Part shown: piece after piece, positions 45,405 through 57,636 of the stretch
How the letters are laid out: every line of letters begins with the position of its first letter
Numbering within the stretch: position 1 is the stretch's first letter
Source: Galaxea fascicularis
Lineage: Eukaryota; Cnidaria; Anthozoa; Scleractinia; Euphylliidae
Assembly (NCBI GenBank): GCA_948470475.1
Contig: OX419336.1
Span: 41,894,381 to 41,958,380 of the forward strand
Direction of reading: 5' to 3'
DNA length: 64,000 nucleotides
Notes under the pieces: model-generated
Databases searched by the model: none
Told to the model about the DNA's origin: nothing
What the model saw: the letters and a program-made list of their open reading frames with translations, nothing else
Translations under genes and position numbers: made by a program

Positions 45405-47086
45405 TTAGTTACTTCAGACATTCTGCTGAAAGCTGTTATATTTGAATAGTGAGGTACTCAATTTGTCAGAATTCTGACTGCTTTATTGGTAACTATGTTT
45501 AGATAATGACTGAAATCCAAGGAAGACAGGACGAGTATTTGCCGATCAGGGGCCGGATCAAGCTGAAGTACGGATGCAGCGCACATACTGACTTGACCTA
45601 CAGAATGAAACCATTCCTCAGCACAAAATGCTTCTCAAGTTGCCAATAAATAGACCATTTTATCTTAAGAACAAAAGGAAACCAATAGTTACATTTCCAT
45701 TCGGAATATAAAGCGGAGAAACTGATAGCCGGGCAGACATTATTTTCGATGTAAGATGATCAGGAATCTGAAAAAAGTCTAAAATTGGTAGAGCACTTCA
45801 TTAATTGCTGACGTTTAACGAGTCGCAGGATAGGCATAGCTCTGCTAAAGGTTTTTGATATGACAGATCTACAACATTTTTTTAACTGGAAGTAAATGTC
45901 CCGAGAACAATAGGCATTCTGCGCGATGCTCTACGCATGGACACCTTTGGGAGTAGTTCCTTTGAGCTCATCGATGTAAATTTACATTTTCTTTTTAAAG
46001 GAAAGCTTTGCCTTACCATGGATATTTTTTAAATACTTCGAAACAATAAGTTTTGACTCCATTGTACAGTGTTTGCATGGGAACTCTTCACGGAGCACCA
46101 GAACCCATTGCTTCGATACTTGGTACCTCACTTACACCGGTCTTAGAGGAGTTGTTTCACTCATTGTATTTTAATGATAGAAGATGTTGAAAAACAGTTT
46201 CGATGAACTGAATACCGGTGTTGAACAGTTTTACAACTTTGGCTATGTGCTGTACATCATTCCACTTACCGCCACTGGCTTTTTAAACCTAGGGATTCCT
46301 GCTAAAGGGATCTCAAATTTTAGAAATGCAGTACTAAACGGAATTGAACTGCAATAGTTTACTTTCTTATTGTTGATTTCCAAATCATCCAAATTTAAGT
46401 CCAAATTCAGCAATCATTGCGTACTTCTGAAATGCAAGTATGTGTCAATCGTTCCGGCTCTGTAACTAACGCCCATTCATCTCGTTGAAAGTGTTGACAT
46501 CTTCTTTTCGTGTAGTTGGGAGATGTAGGAAAACTTTTCCGATGTGCGATTGAAAACTGTGGTTACTTTTGCGGGTACCAAGCTTAAATGTTCACCGTCA
46601 GTCATATATTTCACTGACCAATGTAACAGCCCAGTTAACTTAACACTACAAAGAAGCCGCGTTTTCTGGTATGAATACCATTCGAAAAATTACATTAGCA
46701 ACAACTCTATAAATCTGCAATTGAGATAGACGAGTCCACGCACTTTGACCTCAGTTAATTACGTTTCGGTATATCTAACTTTCGACCTCTAGTGTTTTCA
46801 CCTCCTTTAGTTTAGCGAGCGATGTAGCGTGATCTTAACGCATCATCCTTAATAATGTGATAAGATCAATTGGCTTGGACGTTCCTTCCTGAAGCACCTC
46901 TTTCAGTTAGCACAAGTATAGTATGAAACCGAAACAACAAGGCAATCAACCTCTAACTTTAATCCACAATATTTTACATTAAAATGACAGTTTCTTGACC
47001 CTATGTACAATCTCAGATCTCTTTTGACGTCACGGTGCTAAATGATCGGTACCCGGTGATCATGGTTGTAACTTCTAACTTGTATT

Positions 47087-47114
47087 AAACAAACAAACAA
47101 ACAAACAAACAAAG
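47087..47114 (+). repeat. (CAAA)n microsatellite
   Basis: About seven units of acaa, seen directly. Confidence 0.9.
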
Positions 47115-48136
47115 AGACTCTTGTAATCTGCAATTTTAGTCCATAACCGCTGTTTTTTTGTTTTGGAGACACTCGACAGAAAATGAAAAGAACCTCTCAT
47201 AAGAAGCTCTTGTAGAGGAGCAACGCTTTCTGATTCACGGCACTTTCTTACCTCAGTGCTCTACACCCACACGAAGCCAAAACCTTTCTGCAGCAAAATT
47301 TTTATGATTTCTCCTGTTATTCTGCTTTAAATCTATCTTCATAAATGAAAGCAGAAAACATTTATTAATATATGATGTCTTGGTGCGGCTAGTAGAAAAA
47401 AGGGTTAACGAGGTTTGGAATTTCCAAAATGAATCAGTTTTGAGATGTCAATGGTTGAAACATAGCAAATTGTTGGCATACACGTTAACATTTGTTAGAA
47501 ATTTAAATGACTTTTCCCTCAATAGTAGCACAAATTTATAGTTTAGAAGCTACATTTTGAGCTATGCCACCTACATTTTGTCAAGGAAGTATTATTCCGT
47601 TGATATATTCCATGAGAAATTCCAATTAGTTGCCTTTGAAAGCTATTAATGTACATAATATTAATATTCTGCCTTTCAGGACTGCAAGGAACTAAGAAAT
47701 ACTACTTCAATCAACAAGGAACCTATCTTTTAAGTGATTTCAACGGAAAAAAACGAGCTTACAAAAACAAAACCATTGCAAGCTTTCCAAAGCCATGCTT
47801 CTCTTACACTAGGCTTCCCTATAAGTTAATTTTATTTTGCGTAAACAATTGTGTTTGTTTTCTTAGAGGCCTTTCTCCTTATTTCCAGAATATTTTACTC
47901 TTTGTTTTTGTTTTGAAGGCTCCTTAGACATATTGGAATTCTGTTGATTATCCGGCAATCGAATTGCCCTTGACTACTGGCATAGAAATGTCAATCAAAG
48001 ACACTTTCAATATATGGCTGCACCGTCTCCACCAATCGCAAACGCAAAACTACCAATGAAAAATGTGGTACTGTCTATACAGTGGTTGTAAACCTTGCTT
48101 TGTATAAAACAAGCAAATGTTGAATATTGATCCGTT

Positions 48137-51100
48137 TTACTCTACAGTGGATTCTCTGAAGAATATCAAAAATGCCGAGAGTACTGTAAGGAAGAAAAAC
48201 AACCAGAAAAACATTCGATCCAGTACCAGAGCTGCAATACGCCATTCTTCTCTTTGTCTCTCGTCCTCTTGTCTGGAACGAACGTCTTCTGCAAGGGTGT
48301 TGATATCATCAAGCAGCCGATCAGCGAATGAGCTCTGCCCACCTACAAGGCTCATGCTTCGGATGCTTCGTCTACTCGGAGTACTTCGGCCACTCTGAGA
48401 AACAAACGACATGTCGTCGCGAAATTTCCGTGGGCTCACAGGTAGGGTCATGTATACGTTATCATCGAGCGGTAAATCCCCATTTAAGTCGAACTCTATT
48501 TTCTTTCTCTTGTTTTTGGGTGTCATTTTAATTTCATCCTCTCTTTCCATTTTGAAGCAAAACACCTTAGCCATGTACCCAAGGATGATTACCCGGACCC
48601 AGCGAGGCATTGGCGAAGTAGCAGGACTTCGATGGAAAAAATTCAAAACCGTGCAGGTGCTGACCAGTGACATTGCGGTAACAAACATGGTTGCAACAAA
48701 GTATTGGCCCAAAAGAGGAATATTATCGGAAGTTGCAGGAAGTGTTTCGGCAACTAGCAACAAGAACACAGTCATCGCCAGCAGTACAGTGATACCGAGA
48801 CCGACCTTTTCTCCAGACTCTGGCGGCAGGAAAAACAATATTAGTGTGAGCGTTGAGATAAGTGCGCATGGCAGGATTAAATTAAACACGTAGTACAGTG
48901 GTTTCCGTTTGATAATCAAGTTTAAGGTCACGTCGTAGAAGGGATCTGGGCAGCAGTTATATGTCACTTTGTTTCGCTTTGATGGCATCTCGAGCAGGCT
49001 CCATTCTCCGTTTTCCATGTAGAGAGCTAGGTCGGCTGACGCGTCTGTCGATTCCATCGTTAAGCGGTCTCCTTGAAAAGTCCATGAGCCGAATTTCAGG
49101 GAGCAGTTTTGTTTGTCAAATGGAAAGTTTGCGACTTGGATTTTGCAGGTGCTGGTAAAAGAGCAAGGCGCATTCCATTCATTGAAACCATCAGCCTTCA
49201 AAACGACAGAAGTCTTGTATTTCTCTAGTCCACCACCATAACTATCGTCCGCACTGTGGATAGGAAATAAAAGGTATTCATCATATTTTCACCTTTCGTT
49301 ATCCGTGTGAAAGAAAGACGCTCAAACCTTTGAGCTTTGAAAAGTTTATTTGATTACTGAAGATAAATCATTTTCTAGAGACTGAAGTTAATTAAATGTT
49401 TGAAGGTCGTCCCATTGATGGGGAACCTCTTCCGAGGTTTTAGTATTTTGTTCATGTTGAAATCAATATTCGAAACTTCTATTCCTACGCGAAATGCTTT
49501 TGAAAAACTAAGCGAAATCTAAGAGGGATAGCGCGCCATATACATTTTTGGACCCAAAATAAAGTCTCACCACCTTGAAACGTTGACTATTTTTGTCGAC
49601 TCTCGATCGATAGTAGGTGGTATATATAAAAAAGCTGAATGCAGCCGTATTTGGACTTTTTTGGACTTGGTGTAGTGATGCCTTCATATCATGCCATTGC
49701 CTCTTTGAAAATAGGTTCTCAAGTTTGTAGAAGCCGAAAAAAAAGTGCTTCGGAGTCAGTGGGCATGTAACTGGCAGGAAGTGAAATTAAAAAATGTCAG
49801 AAAATAGGCGCGTGCAAGTCGCGATTGGTTTTGGAGTTTGCTTGTCATTGGTTAAGAAAGTGGCACGAGTTTTTCAAACAAATTACAGAACGGAGTAAAG
49901 GAAAACATAAGCAAACGTAATTAACTTTCGATGATCAATTGAAAAGCGCCCTAAATACAGGTACCTGTACATAGTTTTACGTCTCAAAACCACTCACTTG
50001 TTGTAAAGAATAACATCTGGAATCCAAACTTTACTGGGATCTACATTCACTGATTTTATTCCACCGTATTCGGATACGTTCCACGCCAACAGCGGATTTT
50101 TCCATATCTGTGTAATACAGAAGAAAGACCCATAAGAGATAACGAGTTGTTTGTGAGTGGTTTTTTTTTTTACACACGCATTACTGGGACATTTGAGGTT
50201 CTCTGTCATGGCATATCTTGTGAGTGTATATACGGGAATTTGAACGCCGGGGAAGGTCTATATTGGATAAATCCAAAGATGTATTTACAACTGTATAAGG
50301 TCTTATGCAGTATTTGTTACATGCATTGAAACTACTTGCGGTTGTCTATGGCTAAGAGTGACAAAGAGGACATGGATTGTAACTTGATAAAGATTTGTCA
50401 TTGCGAGTAGCAAAACTCGCCAATAAATGACATCCGTTCCTTTTACTTACCAAAAATCACTCCAAATCTAGATCTAGCTGTTCGTGTTCAGAGGGATGTT
50501 CGTGTAATATAAAAACTCTTAAGGTGATCATACAGTGACGACTGTGTATATTTTCTAGGACTTATACCCCATTCACATCAACTAAACATGTTTAATGAAA
50601 CCAGGTCAGTTTAAAAAATGAAAGAAACAATAACGAAAAACTAAACGCAAGTTTTTACGAGGGATTCAAATGAACTTTCATATGTTCTCTAATCGATAAT
50701 AAGTTTTTATGAAGAAAACAATTTTTAAACCTTGTTTAACTAAATGGCTTTTAAACATGTTTAAGCGTTTAGTTGGTGTGAATGGGGCATTTGTCTATTT
50801 TCAGACAGGACACCAGCCAGAAATTAAACGCAAAAATGACACCATATATTTGAACTAGGAATTAAAGATTAAATACGCAGGAGACAATCGCAGGCACGCG
50901 AACTGCGTGGAGTCCTGTTCCTTATACGGAAAGGTAGGCTTTTTATATGAAGCTGAGCGTGACATTCTTCATGTTACCTGACGAATCCAGACGTTAAGGG
51001 TTAAAAGTTGAGACTTGCTATTCTGAAAGAGCGAGAAAGAAAATCAATTAAAAAGGCGACTTGTAAAATAAATCTTGTGATTAAGAGGCAAAACAATGGT

Positions 51101-52631
51101 AAAAATTGAGCCAATCAGCAACGTCTGAACAGAGTGCAGCCTCGGAATCACATGAAGACTTCTTCTGTACCATATGACTTGCGGGCTCTCCTGACAATTT
51201 TATAAAAATTGGGCAAACGGAAGTTTCGTTTGTAAATAATGGCAGATTGGATTAAGGTTTCCTTGGACTACTGAGATTCCACTTGAATTGACTGGACATT
51301 AGTTTCTATCCGAGTACGAGAGAAAGTAGTTGTATTCCCACAAAGGACTTGTCTTCACATCGTCAGGAGCAAAATTCCGCGAAAGACCACAAGGAACGGA
51401 GGGAGCTCCTTCAATCATTTTGCTGGTGCAAGATAATAACTGTAGAATACAACCGGTTGCCGTCATAAAAATTTAAGAATGGTGTTAGCTTGAATAACTC
51501 ACCACTGATATAATCTGTATGAGGGATAAACCGAACTTCACATTCACAATATCTGTGGTGTTATAAACTGGCCTAACTTCTTTGTCATAGTCTTTAAAAA
51601 GGTCTCTCAGCAGACGGAATTCTTCTGTTTCGCGTTTATCTAAAGAATGAGGGACAAAAAAAAATGAATCGTCAGAGATTTGGAATTGTTGGTGAATGCT
51701 CTTGTTCTAAGCTTTCACTACAACAACCTTTATTGAGCTTTCTGGAACCCACTCTATAAAATCACCCTCTCTTGATAAAATTCAGTAGCACACTTAGGAA
51801 AGCGTTTGCTCTTTTGGTATTTAAAAAAATAGATTTGAGGGGTTTTCTCAGAAACCCCTCAAATCTATTTTTTTCTCAACATGTAACAACAGTTATTTTT
51901 CTGCAAGAGTTATTTCGGAAATAACTCGTGCAGAAAAATAACTGTTGTTACATGTTGAGAAAAACAAGAAAACCATAATTTAGCTATAAACAGATCCTAC
52001 ATTTAATCCTCTTAGAGCTCATTTCGGAAAAAATATTCTTCGAGGTTACCGTATGGGGTATGGCGGGGTGACAAGGGCTGGAGTGAGTTAATTCAGAATG
52101 ACCATCGACACATATCTCACTGATTTTGCAATTTAGTTTTTGATTAAATTTTAACTAAGGGATGGAAAGGTCGGTTCGTGCAGCATATCATTGGTGAGAC
52201 GATGACAAATCGACCTGGTATCGGTAAACATTTGGACAGTTTTGTACTCACACAACTTTATTCTTGAAAACTGAAAATCCTTTTGTAATTTTACGTCAAG
52301 ACGAGTCCCAAATCTTGCTCTGCACCAAAAAATATGCGTTTTTCTGCTAACCGTTCGAGGTCTTTGTCAGGGATATAGAACCTTCAATAATTAGTTCGTA
52401 GTAGCTGCTTTGCTAGTTCACTCCTGATGCGGCCTGTTAGTTTACGCCTAAAGCAGGAGACATACATAATAGCATGCCCTGTAGACGAAAGCTGACCCCA
52501 TAAGCGGGATCATTGTAGGACGCTTTACCTACTGCATCTGCTCTTCTATAGCATGTCGAAGAAATAACTGCCAGGCAGAGCAAATAAATGGGTAGTCTTG
52601 AGAACATCCTGCTACATATCGCATTCTTCAT
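48137..52631 (-). CDS. Nicotinic acetylcholine receptor-like alpha subunit (five exons, one apparent frameshift)
   Basis: Exons on the minus strand: 52631-52529, 51639-51503, 51022-50978, 50107-49998 and 49254-48137, all GT-AG. Exon 1 is a signal peptide (IYLLCLAVISSTC). Exons 2-5 encode the ligand-binding domain: NVWIRQIWKNPLLAW, a Cys loop C-x13-C containing FPFD, and the vicinal CC of loop C (TYNCCPDPF), which marks an alpha-type subunit. Then M1, M2 (GEKVGLGITVLLAMTVFLLL with a preceding Glu, predicting cation selectivity), M3, an M3-M4 loop rich in Ser/Arg, and M4 at the C-terminus. It resembles the alpha7/alpha9-type group. The exon 5 frame set by splicing is off by one from the conserved frame: 49200-49204 is a run of five A (T on the coding strand) where four would keep the frame. 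Confidence 0.9.
50567..50787. mobile_element. MITE with CCCCATTCACA ends in intron 3 of the receptor
   Basis: CCCCATTCACATCAACTAAACATGTTTAA and the inverse of TTAAACATGTTTAAGCGTTTAGTTGGTGTGAATGGGG bound a 221-bp element with no coding capacity. Confidence 0.8.
51823..51874. repeat. Perfect 23-bp hairpin
   Basis: The arms 51823-51845 and 51852-51874 are exact inverse complements (core tagatttgaggggttt) around the 6-nt loop tctcag. It lies in intron 1 of the receptor gene and overlaps the next hairpin by five T. Confidence 0.93.
51870..51964. repeat. 46-bp hairpin with one mismatch
   Basis: The arms 51870-51915 and 51919-51964 are inverse complements except at one position (gcaagag against gcacgag), with a 3-nt loop. 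Probably a foldback MITE or the product of a recent inversion-duplication. Confidence 0.93.
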
Positions 52632-53711
52632 CAGCTTCTGATTATTAAACTCTTTCCTGAAATAAATAACAACAATGACAATGAGAATGCTGCATGGATA
52701 CTGACGACGACGATAACAATGGTGATAGCGATGGCGATGATTATGACGATGACGATGAAGGTTTTAGAAGAAGACTATATGTGAGCAGTGTGACGCAGGT
52801 TCATTTCGCAATTAGCTGTGCAAGCCTCACAAGTAACTGTCTGTTTTATTAATGAGTCTGAGCGTCACGGGAATTGATTACTGCGCTTCAGCAAAAGATG
52901 AAAATCAGACTTTATCGTGAAATGCTTCGAAATCGTTGACATTGTTTTGCGTTCAACAACCAGATATACCAAGGAAAAGAGATGTTTGTCACTGATTCAT
53001 GTGGGGAACGTTGGTAGACTGGTACCGTTTAGTTGCACGCGCTAGTCAAAGCAAAGACAACCACAACTCTGTCCTTTGCCTGTTTACGAATTGCAAACGC
53101 ATGAAATTGTATTTTTGAACTCAAGAAGATAGATTCACAACCAATTACCAAGTCCTTTTAAACAAGTAATCTGTAATTAGAAGGTTAATCGAATAGTGTG
53201 TTATCCCTGGAATTAATACGATTAATACACTGTTACAGCTCTCATCACTTACTTTGGTTAACCATTTTTAACCGCAATAAGAAAAGATTGCCATTTAAAT
53301 ATCGCCAAAATAAGCATTAACCTTGACTTTAGTCCGAGATTTTGAGGTTAACTGTTTTGTTTTTCTCTTCATGCTATATTAGAATCACTTTTTCACACGT
53401 TGTCTTCAGTAATGTTGGTATACCCGCAAAACCGGTCAAGACTTGATGGCAAATTTTCTAGAGTTTTTCCTTAAATCATGAATTGTTGTCAGTGTATTAC
53501 ATTAACATCTCCATTAGACCCACCTCAGAATACAGAGTATCTCCCGAAGAATGAAATCTTCTACCCTTAAAATAAGCCGGATATTAACTCAGTCCTTAAT
53601 TAGTTTTTTAAGTATAAGACGTAAATATCCCGTTTTCGTCTCATGGATGAATGTTATTCAAATTAACACAGACGGAAAACCGAATATGCTCCCCTGGCGG
53701 CATGTGGCAGT

Positions 53712-54313
53712 AGTTCCCGGAGTTTTAAACGTTGCATTTTACATGTGCCGAATGTAATTAGTACAGTTTTGGTTCGACCAAAAAAATCAAATTCGAAAGT
53801 TGATTTTGGATGTCCAATTTAATAGATCTACATTTAACTGCTGACCGTGTTTTATGGCATTTAGAAAGAAATTCAGAAATGTGGGAACATAACTGATGCT
53901 GAATTAGATTCGGCACGAGTGAAGTTCGACTTACAACCCAACCGTAGAATTTCCGTGTTGATATTGTGCTGGCTCAGTGGAAGATGCTGGGTGCTTTCCA
54001 TTCAACAAAAATTTTCGGTTTCAATTTTCGGAAATTTCGGTCTCGAATGGAACGGCTTATTCTCGGTCGTCACTTCCACTTTTCGGGAACACTGAAAAGA
54101 TTGTCCTAAATTTTCGAAAATCTTTTCCGGAAAAGATCCTGTTCCATTCGATTCCTACCCGAAATTTTCGAAAATTTCGTCGAATGGAAAGCGCCCGCTG
54201 TAAGTAGACGTCGCACCTGTCGAATTTAATTATTTTAGACGTCGAACTTGACATTTAAATACCAAATTACTGCAGATTTGGCACATGTAAAATGCGACGA
54301 TTTAAACGGGACT
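53712..54313. mobile_element. MITE with CATTTTACATGTGCCGAAT ends, host to a second MITE
   Basis: AGTTCCCGGAGTTTTAAACG then GCATTTTACATGTGCC at the left matches the inverse of the right end (AGTCCCGTTTAAATCGTCGC then ATTTTACATGTGCC). The 602-bp span includes a younger MITE at 53989-54196. Confidence 0.7.
53989..54196. mobile_element. Nested MITE with GGG(T/C)GCTTTCCATTC ends
   Basis: GGGTGCTTTCCATTC and the inverse of GAATGGAAAGCGCCC bound 208 bp with many aaattttcg/cgaaaattt blocks that pair with each other. Confidence 0.78.
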
Positions 54314-54481
54314 TAATGTGTTTTAATAACCGACTGAAAATAACTAAAAGTGGGTGTTTCACTAAATCATATCTTATAGCACTGTAAAACTCATTGAAAA
54401 TTAAGTGTTGTGTGAAAAATCTGTAAGATTCACACTGATCAATTTGCATTTCATCTTTGTGATACCAATATTAACTTTCAG

Positions 54482-55685
54482 TTTCAAGAAACCAGCTCTC
54501 TCAAACTGATCAGTTTCTTTGTCTTATACATTAGACTACTTAACTCAAAAGCTCTTGCCAGGCGTTCAGATTATTTGAGGACAGAAGGTGAGAAACTTGT
54601 TACCTCATTTTGTGAAACTGTTTCAATTCATTTATTTTATGTTGGTACAATTTCATGTGCCTACGACTTGATTTTACCAAAGCATAAACAACTTTACCAG
54701 CCGTTTGTCTGTTAATTTACCAAAACGCATTTATAATTCTAGCTCTAACTGGGACACGCAGGTACTTGTCAAATTAATCATTAGCTTTCAAAAAAGGCAA
54801 AAATGTATTATTTTAAAAAAACAAAAGAAACTTATTTTAGTATAGTAGACAATTGTTTTAAGATAGACACAAAGAATAAAGCTGTATCATATAGGAAGGA
54901 AAAAGAGGGCCACTTCGGTTCCCTAACATTGCCTTGAACGAACTAAATAGCAGGTTATCATAGTATAAATCTCAATTTTGACAGTGAACATTTCGCCAGC
55001 GTTATAGGATAAAAGAATGATGAGGAGAGCGTTGTGTTTCACAAGATCCAAAACATGAACAATGACATCACATTTCTCGACGAAAGGTTAGCAATTAAAT
55101 ATGGTTACTGATCTTAATTGTCCTTCACACTTGCTAAAAGGAATAAAGCTTGTCGCCGATAATGAGCCACAACGAACGTAAGACAATCAAAAAAATAAAA
55201 TAAAACAAAATAATCGAAAGACTAAAATGGCAAAAATTAACCATATAATTTTCCTTGAATTCATTTAACGGCGATTCATGATAAAAAGTTGTACATTATA
55301 TTTCCCTTTTCTTCTAGAGGACATGAAAAAACCTCTAAATGTTCCCGAGGGAGAGTTTATAACACATTACTTACTTTATCTGGAGTTGCGTCAACAAACG
55401 CGTTCAGTTTACAGTAACATTGCTGCAAGGTTTCATCAGTGCTCGTTAATGTGTTCCTCTTCACAGCAGTGCAAAATCCATAAGATAAATGTGTCAACTT
55501 TCGACGGTTCCGAGGAAACAGAGAGTGAAATAAAATTCATCCAGCATCTGTTGAATCTTACCTCGCAAAGGCGCCTATACGTGTTGAAATCCAAAACAGT
55601 TTCACAAAAATGGATCCTCAACTTTGTTTGCAAAACCCAACGCGTTGTACTCAGGCAAAGAATTGTCTTGACGAGACCTTCATAG
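54482..55685 (+). CDS. Last two exons of an unrecognised plus-strand gene
   Basis: Exon 54482-54587 is open throughout, preceded by ttaactttcag and followed by GTGAGA, and ends in phase 1. Exon 55318-55685 follows cccttttcttctag and opens in the matching phase, running to a TAG at 55683-55685. The joined reading is about 157 residues. The first exon has a hydrophobic stretch (LKLISFFVLYIRLL), and the second has a Cys cluster (HQCSLMCSSSQQCKIHK) and a basic C-terminus. The spacing of cysteines faintly recalls PAN/apple modules, but I do not recognise the protein. No initiating exon was found upstream, so the model is partial. Confidence 0.38.
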
Positions 55686-56719
55686 AGAAGTTAAAAATGA
55701 TCAGACGCAAAGGCCCAGTTTGATCTGCTCTGAGATGAAGGCACTGTCACCAAAACCAATAAAAATTCAACCTAATCGTTTAGAGAGACACCTTGAGTTT
55801 AACCGTAGGCAGTCCCCACAAGTAGAGAAAGCACACTAGCAACTGGGCAGGTGGCCCGAAACCAATGTCGAATTACACGACAACAAGCGTGAATTAAATA
55901 TAAACAAAGCCTTCAGTAGGACTTATGCTTGAGAAGGTCTTTAAATGCAAAGGGATCTTAGTGGACTTAATAACATGAAGCTTGTGCCTAACAGAAAGAT
56001 TTGAAATATCTCCACAATTTGTTTTGAAAGATTATTTTGCAAGGTAGAACAGTAAACAAACCCACCAAACTGCACTTAAGAAAAATAATGATTTCTGGTA
56101 ACACTGGGTGCTTTTTCGTTTTCGTTCAAGGAGGAAAGGGTTTCATAAATGAATCACTTTGCGATTACGAATGAGAAGAACTGCAGTTGAGAAATGCGCC
56201 TTGTTTGATTTCCTCTTTCCCTTTAATTTATAATCGGACGCCGATGCATATTTAATTTTATTTTACTGTATGCTGCCCAGTTTCCACCCACACAAAGGGC
56301 GTTAGCTCGTATTTGTCAATTCAGAAAACTACATTTAGTCGAAACAACCTACAAAATTATGCTCCTCGCCCAATTAACAGGCATGAAGCCTTATAAAGTT
56401 GACGTCCGCGGTAACTTGATAACTTGATAGTTTTTTTTATTCTATATTCCAACCAAGTATTCTATTTCTGGACTTGAACGTCATTCATTAAAAACAGAAT
56501 AATTTGGATCATTTTTGGTATTTCTGTTACGTGTGAAAGGAAGAACGGACCTATACCGGGCAAGAGACGCTATGTCATCCTCCACGACTGTTAAGGTCGG
56601 ACTATTCGACAAGAGTTGGCTTTTGCGGATGGCTGCATTTGTTGCTACATGTTATGGAGGCTCGCACCATTTATTTTGGCTTTGGGTGTACCTGTTGAAA
56701 TCAAAACTTCCTATATGAG
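55686..56719. other. Intergenic, no gene recognised
   Basis: AT-rich sequence with short open frames only. Confidence 0.35.
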
Positions 56720-57604
56720 GACTGAAGCTACAACATCTTTTCCATGTATGACCAAAGTTTATTTTCCCATTGGTTTCCAAGCAACAGCTGTTACCATAGT
56801 GACGGAAGCGCATAGCCGCTCATTTAAAAAAGCTCGACTATCTCGAAATCCTGTCCAACACTTCATAGCAAAGCTCTGACAATGTAAACTACTTAAGTCC
56901 CAAAACCTGTAGGCCAAATCACAGGCAACTCAATCGTGGTGTGTGACATCAAGAGTTTATATAAAAGAAATTTACCGTTGGAAGCTAGAATTTTAACCGG
57001 AACCAAACAGCGGTGCAAATACTGATATTCTATAGCTAAATAAAACTCTCCCTACTCTCTAAGTGCAATGTCATCGTTTTTTAAATCCGAGGTAGCTGTC
57101 CATTTTAACCTCGGTTTAAAAAAAAGAAGATGGCATTGCACTTACACGTCCCAGAAAGTGACAAGAAACAGTAAAGTGAAGGTAGGAAGGCTTCATTTGA
57201 CAAGAATATCAATATTTCTACCTCTATTCACTTTGTTGGAATTCTGGCTTTTAACAGTATTTTTTTTAAATTTTGATGTCATACACCACGATTGGGTTGC
57301 CTGTGGCCAAATCAGAAACGTTTTCAAGAACGTTTTCAAGTAAATTGCAAATGAACTTTTAAAGGCCGATTTTGTTCCTTCCCTAACTTTAGTTCAAGCT
57401 TCATAAGAAAGTCAGCATTAAACTTTCTTTTCTCTGTTCAAGGAGTCATCATGTCTGCGATCCCCTAGGTAGCTACAACTGTACGATATTTAAGTTTAAA
57501 AATAGCCGATTTACCCATTTCCGAATTGCAGTTTGCCTCTGTTTCAAAGCGAGTCCCAGTGCACAACCTTGAAGCCCTGATTTTTTCAGGCTTCTTCTTT
57601 CCAG

Positions 57605-57636
<32 letters not shown>

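Larger units (their letters stand above)
44599..48136. other. Intergenic between the Ly6-ShK gene and the receptor gene
   Basis: Holds two adjacent MITEs (44981-45404), a (CAAA)n repeat at 47087-47114 and a plus-strand open frame at 47688-47926 preceded by an acceptor-like site. No established gene. Confidence 0.35.
52632..54481. other. Intergenic upstream of the receptor gene
   Basis: Contains a GAT/GAC-rich microsatellite (about 52685-52760) and the nested MITEs at 53712-54313. The receptor promoter should lie just above 52631, and a possible 5'-UTR acceptor (ttatttcag) is seen near 52658. No TATA box was identified. Confidence 0.35.

Noticed and set aside
47649..47927. Additional exon of the Ly6-ShK gene (reads LQGTKKYYFNQQGTYLL)
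   Set aside because: The phase would fit a GTAGCT donor at 44581, but that donor is poor, the exon is 3 kb away and no domain is recognised; the stop at 44598 is simpler.
48117..49158. Plus-strand open frames over the receptor exon
   Set aside because: These are shadows of the minus-strand nicotinic receptor coding sequence.
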